A stretch of DNA of 64,000 nucleotides from Paulinella micropora. Its lineage: Eukaryota; Cercozoa; Imbricatea; Euglyphida. Every line of letters begins with the position of its first letter. The first letter of the stretch is position 1. Positions 1 to 16,014 of this stretch are shown here, in pieces. A program made the translations under genes and the position numbers. The stretch spans positions 643,456 to 707,455 of the forward strand of contig BJOX01000193.1 in the NCBI GenBank assembly GCA_009731375.1. The letters run 5' to 3'. A model generated the notes under the pieces. That model did no database searches, was not told where the DNA came from, and saw only the letters and a list, made by a program, of their open reading frames with translations.

Positions 1-257
1 CCCCCCCCCCCCCCCCCCCCCCCTCTCTCTCTCATGCACAGGTGTTGCCATAGTGCAGCTTGTAGGCGCACACACCCCCTCCTCCTCCTCCTCCTCTTCC
101 TCCTCCTCCTTCTCCTCCTCCTTATCCCCCTCTTCCTCCTCCTCTTCTTCTTCTTCCACACTCACACCATCCTCCCCCCACCCCTCGCTGGACATCACCG
201 GCGCGCCCAAGGCCCCAGGTCTGTTACGCAAAGAATGTATGTGAAATTTATCAGTCA

Positions 258-640
258 CCTCCACAAAATATGGCCAGGTTACCGATAAAAACTACATATG
301 CGGCGCGCCAAATTTGACGTGTTTTGCGGGCTCGCCGGCCCGGCCCGGCTCGCCCGCAAAACGTCAAATTTGTGGCTAGCCGCATAATATACTAGTATCT
401 GTGCTTAGAGCTGTTCTACAGCCAGATTTCCGGGTTTCTGATGCCACTTTCTGGGTTTGTTTGTTTTTTGCTTCCTGGAAAGCCTGGTCTGCGGTGGCAC
501 TTTCACACCCACCAGAACCCGGAAAATGTGCTTCTGGTGCCACTTTCTGGGTTTTTGTGGCCTAAAAAGCCTGGTCTGCGGTGGCATATTCACACCCACC
601 AGAACCCGGAAAAAATCTGGGTGATGTAGAACGGGCCGTA
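258..640. repeat. Left arm of a large inverted repeat
   Basis: The outer part (258-400) recurs in reverse complement at about 7227-7365, and the inner part (420-640, two units ending in 'cacccaccagaacccgg'-type sequence) recurs inverted at about 6945-7112. The two arms enclose about 6.3 kb of microsatellite. I see no transposase between them. Confidence 0.8.
310..371. repeat. GC-rich near-palindrome in the left arm
   Basis: The sequence starts AAATTTGACGTGTTTTGCGGG and ends with CCCGCAAAACGTCAAATTT, its reverse complement apart from a 2-nt bulge. The core is GGCC-rich. It would fold into a hairpin of about 20 bp. An equivalent palindrome lies in the right arm at about 7250-7306. Confidence 0.85.
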
Positions 641-656
641 TGCCACGCATGAATGT

Positions 657-674
657 AGATAGATAGATAGATAT

Positions 675-746
<72 letters not shown>

Positions 747-1512
747 GTGGATAGGTAGGTAGGTAGGTAGGTAGGTAGGTAGTATCGCCCTCAAAGCACC
801 AAAGGCTTTTAGTGTGTTTGTATGTTGTGTATGTATGTTATGTATGTACAAAGGCTTTTGGTGTGTTTGTATGTTGTGTATGTATGTTATGTATGTATGT
901 TAAGTATGTTATGTATATTATCTTATGTATGCATGTTATGTATGTATTTTTTGTATGCATGTACTTAGATCGAAGCATGCAACAGATGTATAACTTTGTA
1001 TGTATGTATGTATGTATGTATGTATGTACGTATGTACGTATGTACGTTTGTACGTATGTATGTATGTATGTATGTATGTATGTATGTATGTACGTATGTA
1101 CGTATGTATGTATGTACGTATGTACGTATGTACGTATGTATGTATGTGTATGTATGTATGTATGTATGTATGTATGTATGTATGTGTGTATGTATGTATA
1201 TATGTATGTATGTACGTGTACGTATGTACATGTATGTATGTATGTGTGTGTATGTATGTATGTATGTATGTATGTATGTATGCAAAAGTATGTATGTATG
1301 TATGTATGTATGTATGCATGTACGTATGTACGTATGTATGTATGTATGTATGCATGTATGCATGCATATATGTATGTTTGTATGTATGTAGTTATGTATA
1401 TATACAGGTATGAAGTACACCCACTATGCGCCGCGCGCGCCCCTTCGCCTAGTTAGTGGGGAACGAGAGTTTTTCCTTTTTGTCCTCCATTCGCTGCTGT
1501 CCGGCCAGGTCC

Positions 1513-1592
<80 letters not shown>
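657..1592. repeat. Microsatellites: GATA, TATG and poly-T
   Basis: GATA/GGTA units run from 657 to 780 and TATG/TACG units from about 800 to 1400. Poly-T (1515-1592) runs into a gap. Long translatable stretches here are repeat translations, not genes. Confidence 0.95.
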
Positions 1593-1994
1593 NNNNNNNN
1601 NNNNNNNNNNNNNNNNNNNNNNNNNNNNNNNNNNNNNNNNNNNNNNNNNNNNNNNNNNNNNNNNNNNNNNNNNNNNNNNNNNNNNNNNNNNNNNNNNNNN
1701 NNNNNNNNNNNNNNNNNNNNNNNNNNNNNNNNNNNNNNNNNNNNNNNNNNNNNNNNNNNNNNNNNNNNNNNNNNNNNNNNNNNNNNNNNNNNNNNNNNNN
1801 NNNNNNNNNNNNNNNNNNNNNNNNNNNNNNNNNNNNNNNNNNNNNNNNNNNNNNNNNNNNNNNNNNNNNNNNNNNNNNNNNNNNNNNNNNNNNNNNNNNN
1901 NNNNNNNNNNNNNNNNNNNNNNNNNNNNNNNNNNNNNNNNNNNNNNNNNNNNNNNNNNNNNNNNNNNNNNNNNNNNNNNNNNNNNNNNNNNNNN
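1593..1994. other. Assembly gap (402 N)
   Basis: Run of N between poly-T and a CTAC/CTGC tetranucleotide array. Content unknown. Confidence 1.
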
Positions 1995-2546
1995 CCTCCC
2001 TACCTGCCTACCTGCCTACCTACCTACCTACCTACCTGCCTGCCTGCCTACCTACCTACCTACCTACCTTCCTACCTGCCTACCTGCCTGCCTACCTGCC
2101 TACCTGCCTACTTACCTACCTACCGACCTACCGACCTACCTGCCTACCTACCTGCCTAGCTACCTGCCTACCTGTCTGCGTACCTGCCTACCTACCTGCC
2201 TACCTACCTGCCTACCTACCTGCCTATCTACCTACCTACCTACCTGTCTACCTACCTACCTACCTACCTACCTGTCTACCTACCTACCTACCTACCTACC
2301 TACCTACCTACCTACCTACCAACCCCACCTACCTACCTACCTGCCTGCCTACCTACCTACCAACCCCACCTACCTACCTACCTACCTACCTACCTACCTA
2401 CCTACCTACCTACCTACCTGCCTGCCTACCTACATACCAACCCCACCTACCTACCTATCTACCTACCTACCTACCTACATACCTACCCTGGTAGGTCCGG
2501 CCCTCCGGCAAAATTTGGCAAAAGGGACCTCTTGAAACGGTCGAAA

Positions 2547-2582
<36 letters not shown>

Positions 2583-2600
2583 CATCTATCTTCAGGGCCG
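1995..2600. repeat. CTAC/CTGC and TATC microsatellites
   Basis: Degenerate tetranucleotide array (1995-2490), then about 50 bp of unique sequence, then TATC units (2548-2592). Confidence 0.95.
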
Positions 2601-2703
2601 GGTAGTGGGGGTGTTAGTTCCTATAGAATGGGCGAAATACGTCGAAGGCTTGCCCCACGTGCTGCCCATCGTTGCAGGCAGCTTAGGTAGCTTACGACAG
2701 CTA

Positions 2704-3405
2704 GATTGGCTTGAATGGCGTGAATGGCGTGAATGGCTTGGATGGCTTGGATGGCTTGGATGGCTTGGATGGCTTGGATGGCTTGGATGGCTTGGATAGC
2801 TATCGGATGGCTTGGATGGCTTGGATGGCTTGGAAGGCTTGGATGGATCGGATGGATTGGATGGCTTGGATGGCTTGGATGGATTGGATGGGTTGGATGG
2901 ATTGGATGGCTCGGATGGCTTGGATGGCTTGGATGGATTGGATGGATTGGATGGATCGGATGGATTGGATGGCTTGGATGGCTATTGGATGGCTTGGATG
3001 GCTTGGATGGCTTGGATGGCTTGGATGGGTCGGATGGATTGGATAAATAGGATGGATTGGATGGATTGGATGGGTCGGATGGCTTGGATGGCTTGAATGG
3101 CTTGGATGGATTGGATGGTTTGGATGGCTTGGATGGCTTGGATGGATTGGATGGCTTGGATGGGTCGGATGGATTGGATGGATTGGATGGCTTGGATGGC
3201 TTGGATGGCTTGGATGGCTTGGATGGCTTGGATGGTGGATGGCTTGGATGGCTTGGATGGATTGAATGGCTTGGATAGATTGGATGGATTGGATGGCTTG
3301 GATGGCTTGATGGCTTGGATGGATTGGATGGCTTGGATGGCTTGGATGGCTTGGATGGCTTGGATGGATTGCATGGATCGGATGGATTGCATGGTTTGGA
3401 TGGAT
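2704..3405. repeat. 9-bp minisatellite (TGGATGGCT type)
   Basis: About 75 tandem copies of a nonamer, mostly TGGATGGCT or TGGATGGAT, with occasional phase slips. It opens all frames but encodes only repeat peptides. Confidence 0.95.
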
Positions 3406-3445
3406 TGGATATTGTGTGGGTGTGTCTGCATGTCTGAGTGTTTGT

Positions 3446-5545
<2,100 letters not shown>

Positions 5546-5606
5546 AACGTCTGTGTTAGGTAATTTTATGTCCTACTTTTCCTCTTCAGGGCGTAGGACA
5601 GGTCTT

Positions 5607-5642
<36 letters not shown>

Positions 5643-5950
5643 GCTTACGGTGCTCAAAACACTTGGACTAACGGCTTGAACGGCTTCCTTTTCTTTCTCT
5701 TCTTCCTTGTCCTCCTCAAGACCCCACTCTCCATTTTGCCTTTTTCTTCAAACCCCTTGGAGAAGATTTTGCTCATGTGCACCCTTACAAAGATCCTTCG
5801 AGCCTCCTCGAAAAGAAGAGTCCAAAAGTGCACGTCCATCCGGACTATAAGTCACAACCCGGCATTGTCAACCCGGATTCCACCCACAGTGTTGACGCCG
5901 AGACATACTCTCATTTCGTCCAAGAAGTGCCCCGAAAGAACCAATCGAAA
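5546..5950. other. Unique segment before gap, no gene assigned
   Basis: Mostly unique sequence with a TATC tract at 5607-5641. Open frames on both strands are short and lack recognisable domains. It ends in a 527-N gap (5951-6477). Confidence 0.5.
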
Positions 5951-6477
5951 NNNNNNNNNNNNNNNNNNNNNNNNNNNNNNNNNNNNNNNNNNNNNNNNNN
6001 NNNNNNNNNNNNNNNNNNNNNNNNNNNNNNNNNNNNNNNNNNNNNNNNNNNNNNNNNNNNNNNNNNNNNNNNNNNNNNNNNNNNNNNNNNNNNNNNNNNN
6101 NNNNNNNNNNNNNNNNNNNNNNNNNNNNNNNNNNNNNNNNNNNNNNNNNNNNNNNNNNNNNNNNNNNNNNNNNNNNNNNNNNNNNNNNNNNNNNNNNNNN
6201 NNNNNNNNNNNNNNNNNNNNNNNNNNNNNNNNNNNNNNNNNNNNNNNNNNNNNNNNNNNNNNNNNNNNNNNNNNNNNNNNNNNNNNNNNNNNNNNNNNNN
6301 NNNNNNNNNNNNNNNNNNNNNNNNNNNNNNNNNNNNNNNNNNNNNNNNNNNNNNNNNNNNNNNNNNNNNNNNNNNNNNNNNNNNNNNNNNNNNNNNNNNN
6401 NNNNNNNNNNNNNNNNNNNNNNNNNNNNNNNNNNNNNNNNNNNNNNNNNNNNNNNNNNNNNNNNNNNNNNNNNNNNN

Positions 6478-6526
<49 letters not shown>

Positions 6527-6538
6527 TACACACACACA

Positions 6539-6575
<37 letters not shown>

Positions 6576-6595
6576 ACTATCTAACTATCTATCTG

Positions 6596-6628
<33 letters not shown>

Positions 6629-6675
6629 GTCTCTATCTATCTATCTACCTACCTACCTATCTATCTATCTATCTG

Positions 6676-6719
<44 letters not shown>

Positions 6720-6755
6720 CCTATCTATCTATCCATGTATCTATCTATCTATCAT
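6478..6755. repeat. CT, CA and TATC microsatellite
   Basis: CT/CA dinucleotides followed by TATC tetranucleotides directly after the gap. Confidence 0.95.
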
Positions 6756-6944
6756 GAACCAACTGCATAAGACAGCTATGTATGCAAATCTATCACAATA
6801 TTATAAGCATGTATTAACTGCAGAAAAACGCTGTGCATGCTCTTGTATCATGATATTATATGCATATGTGTTAATCGCATTACATCTGCGTGCGTCCACG
6901 CTCTCATCAACAGGTTTAAAGTGCCTAAGGTCCCTTCTGCTCTA

Positions 6945-7365
6945 CACCACCCAGATTTCCGGGTTCTAGGTGTGAAAGTGGCACCACAGGCCAGGCTTTT
7001 CAGGATTTTCCTGGTTCTTGGTGTGAAAGTGGCACCACAAGCCAGGCTTTTCAGGAAGCAAAAACCCAGAAAGTGGCCCCAGAAACCCGGAATTCTGGGT
7101 GGTGTAGAACGCGCCTAGATATGACATATAAGGCGAAAGCGTCGTCAGTTTAGGGGATGCCACCGCAAATCCCCAGACAATTTCGCTGCATTCGCCTCCC
7201 TTTTTTTGCTCTAAAAAAACCAGAATAGTATATTATGCGGCTAGCCACAGATTCGACGTGTTTTGCGGGCGAGCCGGGCCGGCGAGCCCGCAAAACACGT
7301 CAAATTCGGCGCGCCGCATATGTAGTTTTATCGGTAACCTGACCACATTTTGTGGAGGTGACCGA
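6945..7365. repeat. Right arm of the large inverted repeat
   Basis: Reverse-complement counterpart of 258-640. It holds two 'gtgaaagtggcacca'-type units and a palindrome at about 7250-7306 flanked by the same outer sequence as the left arm ('cggcgcgccgcatatgtag'). Between 7112 and 7227 it carries sequence not present in the left arm. Confidence 0.8.
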
Positions 7366-7682
7366 TATAAATCACGAGCAACGATACCTCCAAATACCCT
7401 GCGTCAATGTCGATTTCTCCCGCATCACTGCCATTCATTCTTTCTGGCTTCCCGTCTCAAGCTTACTTGTGAATTCGTATGCCATATCTCTTTTTGTTTC
7501 GTTTCGTTTCGTTTCGCTTTGTTTTGTGTTTTTGTTTTGTTTTTTTTCTTTTGAAAGGCAGGCACTGTTTATGATACCGACGGTAGCAAATACTCGCCTC
7601 TTTTAGAGACCATTGAAGGGAGCAGCGTAAGAGTGTAAATATGTACATATTTATTTCAATACGCAAGGTTTCTTGTACTGGA

Positions 7683-7802
7683 TACATACATACGTACATG
7701 CATACATACATACATACATACATATATACATACACATATACACACATACATACATATATACATACATATATAAATACATACATACATACATACATACACA
7801 CA
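7683..7802. repeat. TACA microsatellite
   Basis: Imperfect TACA/TATA tetranucleotides. The 7366-7682 stretch before it contains no recognisable gene. Confidence 0.9.
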
Positions 7803-7834
7803 TAGGCACTCATGAATCGCCTCCACAAGGCCGC

Positions 7835-8590
7835 GGGGGAGACACCAGTCGTGACGGCAGAATCTTTTCCCATTCCATGGCAGCGGCCTTCAGCGCAGTC
7901 TTAAGTCTTAAGAAACTTAAGACACCAGTCGTCACGGCGGAATCTTTTCCCCTCCCATGGCAGCGGCCTTCAGCATCGTCTTAAGTCTTAAGTCTTAAGA
8001 AACTGAAGACACGGCCAGTCGTCACGGCGGAAGCTTTTCAGCCTTCAGCGTAGTCTTAAGTCTTAAGTTTTAAGAAACTTAAGACACCAGTCGTCACGGC
8101 GGAATCTTTTCCCCTCCCATGGCAGCGGCCTTCAGCATCGTCTTAAAGTCTTAAGTCTTAAGTCTTAAGAAACTGAAGACACGGCCAGTCGTCACGGCGG
8201 AAGCTTGTCCCCTCCCATGGCAGCCTTTAGCGTAGTCTTAAGTCTTAAGTCTTAAGTCCTAAGAAACTTAAGTCACCAGTCGTCACGGCGCCGGGAAGCT
8301 TTTCCCCTCCCATAACAGCCTTCAGCATAGTCTTAAGCTGAAGTCTTAAGAAACTTAAGACACCAGTCGTCACGGCGGAAGCTTTCCCCTTCCATGCCTT
8401 CAGCGTAGTCTTAAGTGTTAAGTCTTAAGAAACTTAAGACACCAGTCGTCACGGCGGAAGCTTTTTCCCTCCTATGCCTTTAGCGTAGTCTGAAGTGTTA
8501 AGTCTCAAGAAACTTTACTAGTCACACACCAGTCGTCACAGCGGAAGCTTTTCCCTCCCATGGCAGCCATCAGCATAGTCGCAACATACC
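7835..8590. repeat. Minisatellite of about 75-95 bp with CTTAAGAC units
   Basis: Around eight imperfect tandem units share 'cttaagacaccagtcgtcac', 'ggcggaagcttttcccctcc' and 'cttcagcgtagtcttaag'. Each unit contains CTTAAG palindromes, so a unit can form a short hairpin. Non-coding. Confidence 0.9.
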
Positions 8591-9236
8591 AACTTGAAGT
8601 CAGCACTGACTACTTTAAGCAATAAAGAAGTATTAAATTAATATTATTAATAAGGTTTAAGTTTTTACAGTAGTGAGTAAGTCAGACGGTCAGGCTGCCA
8701 ACTCAGACAGCTGGTCGCCTCTTGCCTTTTATTGAATAAACTTTGAAAGAAACTTGAAAGTCTAACTGCTCATTTTTTATGGCAGTATGTAGTACTTGAA
8801 TTGGTCTCGGTTGAAGTTTGGTTTTAATAATTCGCGTTTTTTGTAATTCGCTGCACAAGACTGCCACCTCGTCCATATCAAGCAAGAGCCGGACTCATGA
8901 TCGGGCTGAGGTTACGTAAAGCAGTGAGCAGGTCCTCAGTGACGCAATCAAGTCGCTGACCTAGCATGAGCCGAATCCGCCTCCTCAGTGGCCAATAAAG
9001 GGAAATAAATTGATCTGGACGGTTAACAGCAGTTGAAAACGTACGGAGGCCGCTAGTAACAACTACAAGTTATGTCGGACAGTCACCTTCAAGTTGACTC
9101 TGATAAATAACGCGGCGGAAAAATGAAGTAACGGAACCCTGCTAAACTTGAAATAGAACTGAGTGTAAACTTGAACTATTCTCAGTGCCTCAGTAGTAGT
9201 AATAAAAACTTGAAATATTATTATGTTCAGGTGACA
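8591..9236. other. AT-rich unique host-like sequence, no gene seen
   Basis: No open frame with a recognisable domain. Composition is far more AT-rich than the viral block downstream. Confidence 0.5.
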
Positions 9237-9527
9237 CACTCAGTATTGCTGTTGACATTCAAGACAACAAAAAAAATTGATTTTTCTGTTTTGGTTGGAA
9301 TTTCAGTTTTGGTTGGAATTTTGATTTTGGGTGAAAATTTGAATTTTTCAAATTAACGGCTATATTCGTCCGCAAAATATCGTAAATTTTCGCGAAATGT
9401 TACCGTTCAATTTGAAAATTTGAATTTTTGTCACAAAAATGAAAAACTGTCACAAAAATGAAAATCTGACACAAAAATGAAAAACTAATTTTTGTTGTTG
9501 TCTTGAATGTCAACAGCAATATCAGTG
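9237..9527. mobile_element. Small MITE-like element with terminal inverted repeats
   Basis: Left end CACTCAGTATTGCTGTTGAC and right end GTCAACAGCAATATCAGTG are near-perfect inverted repeats. With the adjoining CATTCAAGACAAC they extend to about 40 bp. The 210-bp interior is AT-rich and non-coding, with repeated 'acaaaaatgaaaa'. I could not assign a clear target-site duplication or superfamily. Confidence 0.75.
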
Positions 9528-9535
9528 ACTTTGAA

Positions 9536-10252
9536 GTTAGTAATTCGGTCCGGTACGGTATTCATTCCGATAATAGTATAATATTGAGTAAGCCATGATC
9601 ATATCATCATCAGTCCAGCCTCGGAATCACACTGGCATGATGTGAACTTGATACCGTACCGAACAGGGGCCCGGAATTATTACTATGATACTGTCTTAAT
9701 TTCAAGAGTCTTCGAGTCAAGTTTTTACATCTATTAATATTTTGAGTTCCGCCGTTACTTCATTATGATAAGTTCCGTTTTTATTATGATCAACTGCCAC
9801 CCGCCGTCGTAACTTGATCAAGTTATGTTGATTAATATTGATTAATAATGATTCAACTTGAGTTGAACTCAAGTTCATATTGATTAAGTGATATTGATTA
9901 ATATTGATTAATATTGGTCGGATTAACATCATAAGACGGTTGCCAGTGATTAATATTGCCTGGATTTGTATTGGCTGATTCAATCAATATTGATTTTTTT
10001 TGCATAATCTTGATTTAATATTGAATAATTTAATAATCATACGGTAATCATAGTAATGAAATCAGTGTCGAATTTACATACATACCATGATACATGCATG
10101 CATGCATGCATGCATACATACATATATACATACATCCATACATACATACATACATACATACACAGTACATACATACATACATACAAACATACATACATAT
10201 CTGCATACCTACATACCATGGGCCTACATACCTACATAGCTACATACATACA

Positions 10253-10285
<33 letters not shown>

Positions 10286-10340
10286 GCATACATACATACA
10301 TACATACATACATAAATACATACATACATACATGCATACA

Positions 10341-10372
<32 letters not shown>

Positions 10373-10752
10373 CGTACATACATACATACATACATACATA
10401 CATACATACATACGTACATACGTACGTACGTACGTACATACATAAATACATAAATACATAAATACATACATAAATACATAAATACATAAATACATATATA
10501 CATACATACATACATACATAAATACATAAATACATATATACATATATACACACATACATACAAACATACATACACATACATACACATACATACACATACA
10601 TACACATACATAGATACACATACATACAAACAGACATACATACATAGACACACGCACACAGACACACACACACACACACATACACACACATACACACACA
10701 TACATACATACATACATACATACATACACACATACATGCATGCATGCATGCA

Positions 10753-10784
<32 letters not shown>

Positions 10785-10818
10785 ATATACATACATACAT
10801 ACATACATATAATATACA

Positions 10819-10852
<34 letters not shown>

Positions 10853-11610
10853 CATACATACATACATACATACATACATACATGCATACATGCATACATA
10901 CATACATACATACATACATACATACATACATGCATACATGAATGCATACATACATACATACATAAATACATACATACATACATACATACATACATACATA
11001 GACAGACATACATACATACATACATACGTACATACATACATACATACATACATACATGCATACATACATGCATGCATGCATGCATGCATGCATACATACA
11101 TACATACATACATGCATACACACATGCATGCATACATACACACATATATACATACACACATACATACATACATACATACATACATACATACATGCATACA
11201 TGCATACATGCATGCATGCATGCATGCATTACATACATGCATACATGCACATACATACATACATGCACATACATACATACATACATACATACATACATGC
11301 ATACATGCATGCATGCATGCATGCATACATGCATGCATGCATGCATACATACAGATATGCATACATACATACATGCATACATACATACATACATACACAT
11401 ACATACACATACATACACATACATACACATACATACACATACATACACATACATACATACATACATACATACATAGACACACACACACACACACAGACAC
11501 ACATACATACATACATACATACATACATACATACATACATGCATGCATGCATGCATGCATGCATGCATACATACATACATACATACATATATACATATAT
11601 ACATACATAC
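9536..11610. repeat. Segmental duplication, copy A
   Basis: Near-identical to 13256-15261 (offset about 3720 bp). It consists of about 540 bp of AT-rich unique sequence (9536-10075) followed by a long TACA/TGCA microsatellite. Small length differences in the tetranucleotide runs distinguish the copies. The identical 88-codon frame in both copies (9717-9983 and 13437-13703, minus) is Ile/Asn-rich and not a convincing gene. Confidence 0.9.
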
Positions 11611-12085
11611 ATAAAATATACATACATACATGCGTGCATGCATGCATGCATACATACATACATACATACATACATACATGCTACATACACACACATACAC
11701 AGACACAATCATACACACATGTACACACACACACATACACACACACACACATACACACATACACATACACATACACACATACATACATGCATACATGCAT
11801 ACATACATACATACACATGCATACATACATACATACATACATACACACATACATACACATCATACATACATACACACATACACATGCATACATCACTGCA
11901 TACATACATCACTGCATACATACATCACTGCATACATACATGGATACATACATACACACATACATACATACATACATACATGCATGCATGCATACATACA
12001 TACATACATAATGTACATACATACATATGTACATACATACATGCGTACATACATACATGCATATATGCATACATACATACATACA

Positions 12086-12116
<31 letters not shown>

Positions 12117-12152
12117 GTATGTATGTACATATGTCATACATACATACATACA

Positions 12153-12183
<31 letters not shown>

Positions 12184-12330
12184 CATACATACATACATAC
12201 ATACATACTATACATACATACATACATACATACTCATACATACATTTACAACTCATACATACATGCATGCATGCATATATACATGTACATACATGCATGC
12301 ATGCATGCATATATACATGTACTTACATGT
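11611..12330. repeat. Continuing TACA/TGCA/CACA microsatellite
   Basis: The part from 11611 to about 11830 is present in inverted orientation at about 15288-15531. Confidence 0.9.
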
Positions 12331-12359
12331 AAGTCATGTACATGTAGTACAGTACATGA

Positions 12360-13255
12360 ACAGTAGATGGAACTATTTAAAATCAAAAGAAAAAATCTAA
12401 GTAAATGTGTCTGGTACCGGCTTTTGATGTGTCTGGGGCTTTTGTGTCTGGGGCAAGGTCTAGGGCCCTGTGAACTTCACGGGCAGTGGCTTGTTAATTT
12501 TGGACCCGGCTTTTGACAAAGGTCCCAACAGCACGGGCCGCGCCGGCAAGTTCAATAACTGTGTTGGGTAAAAAGTCGGTAAGAGCAAAGTTTAGCGGGT
12601 TTAGCTGTTTGAGATTGAGCCAAGAGAAGTCATCCGGCCTAAAAAAGGCAATAGAACCCTGCACAGTGGACCCTGCGCCACAAAAGTTCCCACCACCTTT
12701 CACCAGTAAAGTGGAGAAAGTGGGGAGAACTAGAATTTTGAACTTTTATTAGTTGTGGGCAAGTATAAAACTTAGCCAGTTACTTTTTGGGCACCAGGAA
12801 CTGAAAATCGCAAGCTTAAGGTACAACCAAGGCGCCCTGATGGATCAAGAGAAAAGGGTGATGTTCGAGCGTCTTCTTTTGTTGTCTTGGTCAGGGCAAC
12901 ACCGCAGTTCTTGTGAGAACTATGTTACCTCAACTAATGTCTGTGTGCAGCCAGAAGAGATTATTGCGACCGTCCTAGAAAAGTGCAGTGAGGTAAGTCA
13001 CGCAAGGACGAGTGGTTTGGTGAGATCTTTGGTGCAAGAACATAATCCTGAATGTATTGTGTGCAGATCATGCATGCTGGATGTGTGTCCTAGGTACTGC
13101 GAGTTGAAATTGGTTGTCAGCGGAAGGAGGGATCTGTTGGAAAGGGATAACAAAAGTTCAATGCTACAGTCTTTTCTACTCCCCGTCATGGACCCCATGG
13201 GCAGGAACTAGAGGAAGTGTTTCGCCTTATCTGGAACGCGAGAAGAAAGAAAACA
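12360..13255. other. Unique spacer between duplication copies
   Basis: Non-repetitive, with a 152-codon frame (12753-13211, plus) that includes several Cys residues (CIVCRSC-type pattern). I recognise no family and codon bias is unremarkable, so I do not call a gene. Confidence 0.4.
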
Positions 13256-13964
13256 GTTAGTAATTCGGTCCGGTACGGTATTCATTCCGATAATAGTATA
13301 ATATTGAGTAAGCCATGATCATATCATCATCAGTCCAGCCTCGGAATCACACTGGCATGATGTGAACTTGATACCGTACCGAACAGGGGCCCGGAATTAT
13401 TACTATGATACTGTCTTAATTTCAAGAGTCTTCGAGTCAAGTTTTTACATCTATTAATATTTTGAGTTCCGCCGTTACTTCATTATGATAAGTTCCGTTT
13501 TTATTATGATCAACTGCCACCCGCCGTCGTAACTTGATCAAGTTATGTTGATTAATATTGATTAATAATGATTCAACTTGAGTTGAACTCAAGTTCATAT
13601 TGATTAAGTGATATTGATTAATATTGATTAATATTGGTCGGATTAACATCATAAGACGGTTGCCAGTGATTAATATTGCCTGGATTTGTATTGGCTGATT
13701 CAATCAATATTGATTTTTTTTGCATAATCTTGATTTAATATTGAATAATTTAATAATCATACGGTAATCATAGTAATGACATCAGTGTCGAATTTACATA
13801 CATACCATGATACATGCATGCATGCATGCATGCATACATACATATATACATACATCCATACATACATACATACATACACAGTACATACATACATACATAC
13901 AAACATACATACATATCTGCATACCTACATACCATGGGCCTACATACCTACATACCTACATACA

Positions 13965-13997
<33 letters not shown>

Positions 13998-14052
13998 GCA
14001 TACATACATACATACATACATACATAAATACATACATACATACATGCATACA

Positions 14053-14084
<32 letters not shown>

Positions 14085-15261
14085 CGTACATACATACATA
14101 CATACATACATACATACATACGTACATACGTACGTACGTACGTACATACATAAATACATAAATACATAAATACATACATAAATACATAAATACATAAATA
14201 AATATATACATACATACATACATACATAAATACATAAATACATATATACATATATACATACATACATACAAACATACATACACATACATACACATACATA
14301 CACATACATACACATACATAGATACACATACATACAAACAGACATACATACATAGACACACGCACACAGACACACACACACACACATACACACACATACA
14401 CACACATACATACATACATACATACATACATACATACATACATACATACATACATGCATGCATGCATGCATACATACATACATACATACATACATATAAT
14501 ATACATACATACATACATACATATAATATACATACATACATACATACATATATACATATATACATACATACATACATACATACATACATACATGCATACA
14601 TGCATACATACATACATACATACATACATACATACATGCATGCATACATGAATGCATACATACATACATACATAAATACATACATACATACATACATACA
14701 TACATACATACATACATAGACAGACATACATACATACATACATACGTACATACATACATACATGCATACATACATACATACATACATGAATGCATACATA
14801 CATGCATGCATACATACACACATATATACATACACACATACATACATACATACATACATACATACATACATACATGCATACATGCATACATGCATGCATG
14901 CATGCATGCATTACATACATGCATACATGCAAATACATACATACATGCACATACATACATACATACATACATACATGCATACATGCATGCATGCATGCAT
15001 GCATACATGCATGCATGCATGCATACATACAGATATGCATACATACATACATGCATACATACATACATACATACACATACATACACATACATACACATAC
15101 ATACACATACATACACATACATACATACAGACATAAATACATAGACACACACACACACACAGACACACATACATACATACATACATACATACATACATGC
15201 ATGCATGCATGCATGCATGCATGCATGCATACATACATACATACATACATATATACATATA
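13256..15261. repeat. Segmental duplication, copy B
   Basis: Direct repeat of 9536-11610. It breaks off at a 26-bp sequence (15262-15287) that is itself repeated at 15532-15557. Confidence 0.9.
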
Positions 15262-15557
15262 TACGTACATCAATCTGTCTTATTTTATGTATGTATGTAT
15301 GTATGCATGTGTATGTATGTATGTATGCATGTATGCATGTATGTATGTGTGTATGTGTATGTGTATGTGTGTATGTGTGTGTGTGTGTATGTATGTGTGT
15401 GTACATGTGTGTATGATTGTGTCTGTGTATGTGTGTGTATGTAGCATGTATGTATGTATGTATGTATGTATGTATGTATGTATGTATGCATGCATGCATG
15501 CACGCATGTATGTATGTATATTTTATGTATGTACGTACATCAATCTGTCTTATTTTA
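15262..15557. repeat. Inverted microsatellite segment bounded by 26-bp direct repeats
   Basis: The 26-bp direct repeats read 'tacgtacatcaatctgtctt' plus 'atttta'. The 244 bp between them is the reverse complement of about 11611-11830, so copy B carries a local inversion. Confidence 0.8.
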
Positions 15558-16010
15558 CTGGTTGGCCTGAAAGAGCAGGATGCCAATTTACCCAGAGCGG
15601 GATAATCTATTGCCATTTTGTCCCTCGCGGACGTGCATTATTGGCATTAGTCACCCGGCCGGCCCAGTATAGGAAAAGTGGCATCCGTGTCAGTATAAGT
15701 GGCAATAGTCACCCGGCCGGTCCGCACACACAATGGTGACACGTGTCCACCTTGACCAGTGTCAGATTTTTTACCTTAGAAAAATTTCTCAGAATTCTGG
15801 CTGACGTGTCCAAGGTAAGTCCCTGTGGGTGCTTGGTGTTCCCGTGAGTGTCTGCGAGGCAGGGTGTGTGTGTGGTGTGTTTCGGGGGGTAGGCAGCGTG
15901 CCTGAATCGAACAGTGAAGACTAGATAATAAAAGCTCCATGTTTGAAAAAGTTAGGAGTGTCGGCTGGTCTGGGCAGGGAAGGGGGGTGCTTCGTGTTCT
16001 CGTGTGTGCC
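15558..16010. other. Unique GC-richer segment, no gene assigned
   Basis: Contains two copies of 'agtcacccggccgg' within about 65 bp (about 15648 and 15707). No recognisable coding content. Confidence 0.5.
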
Positions 16011-16014
16011 TCGT

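Noticed and set aside
812-1456. Long open frames of Met-Tyr-Val-Cys or His-Thr-Tyr-Ile repeats
   Set aside because: They are translations of TATG/TACA microsatellites open on both strands and in several frames. The same applies at 10.1-12.3, 13.8-15.5 and 61.2-62.3 kb.
9717-9983. 88-codon frame, identical in both duplication copies
   Set aside because: Ile/Asn-rich product of AT-rich DNA. Conservation is explained by the recent segmental duplication.
10080-12330. CRISPR-like array
   Set aside because: The spacing pattern is continuous microsatellite without unique spacers.
12753-13211. 152-aa Cys-containing frame as a host gene
   Set aside because: Single moderately long frame in unique sequence with no recognised family or supporting signals. 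Left as unassigned.
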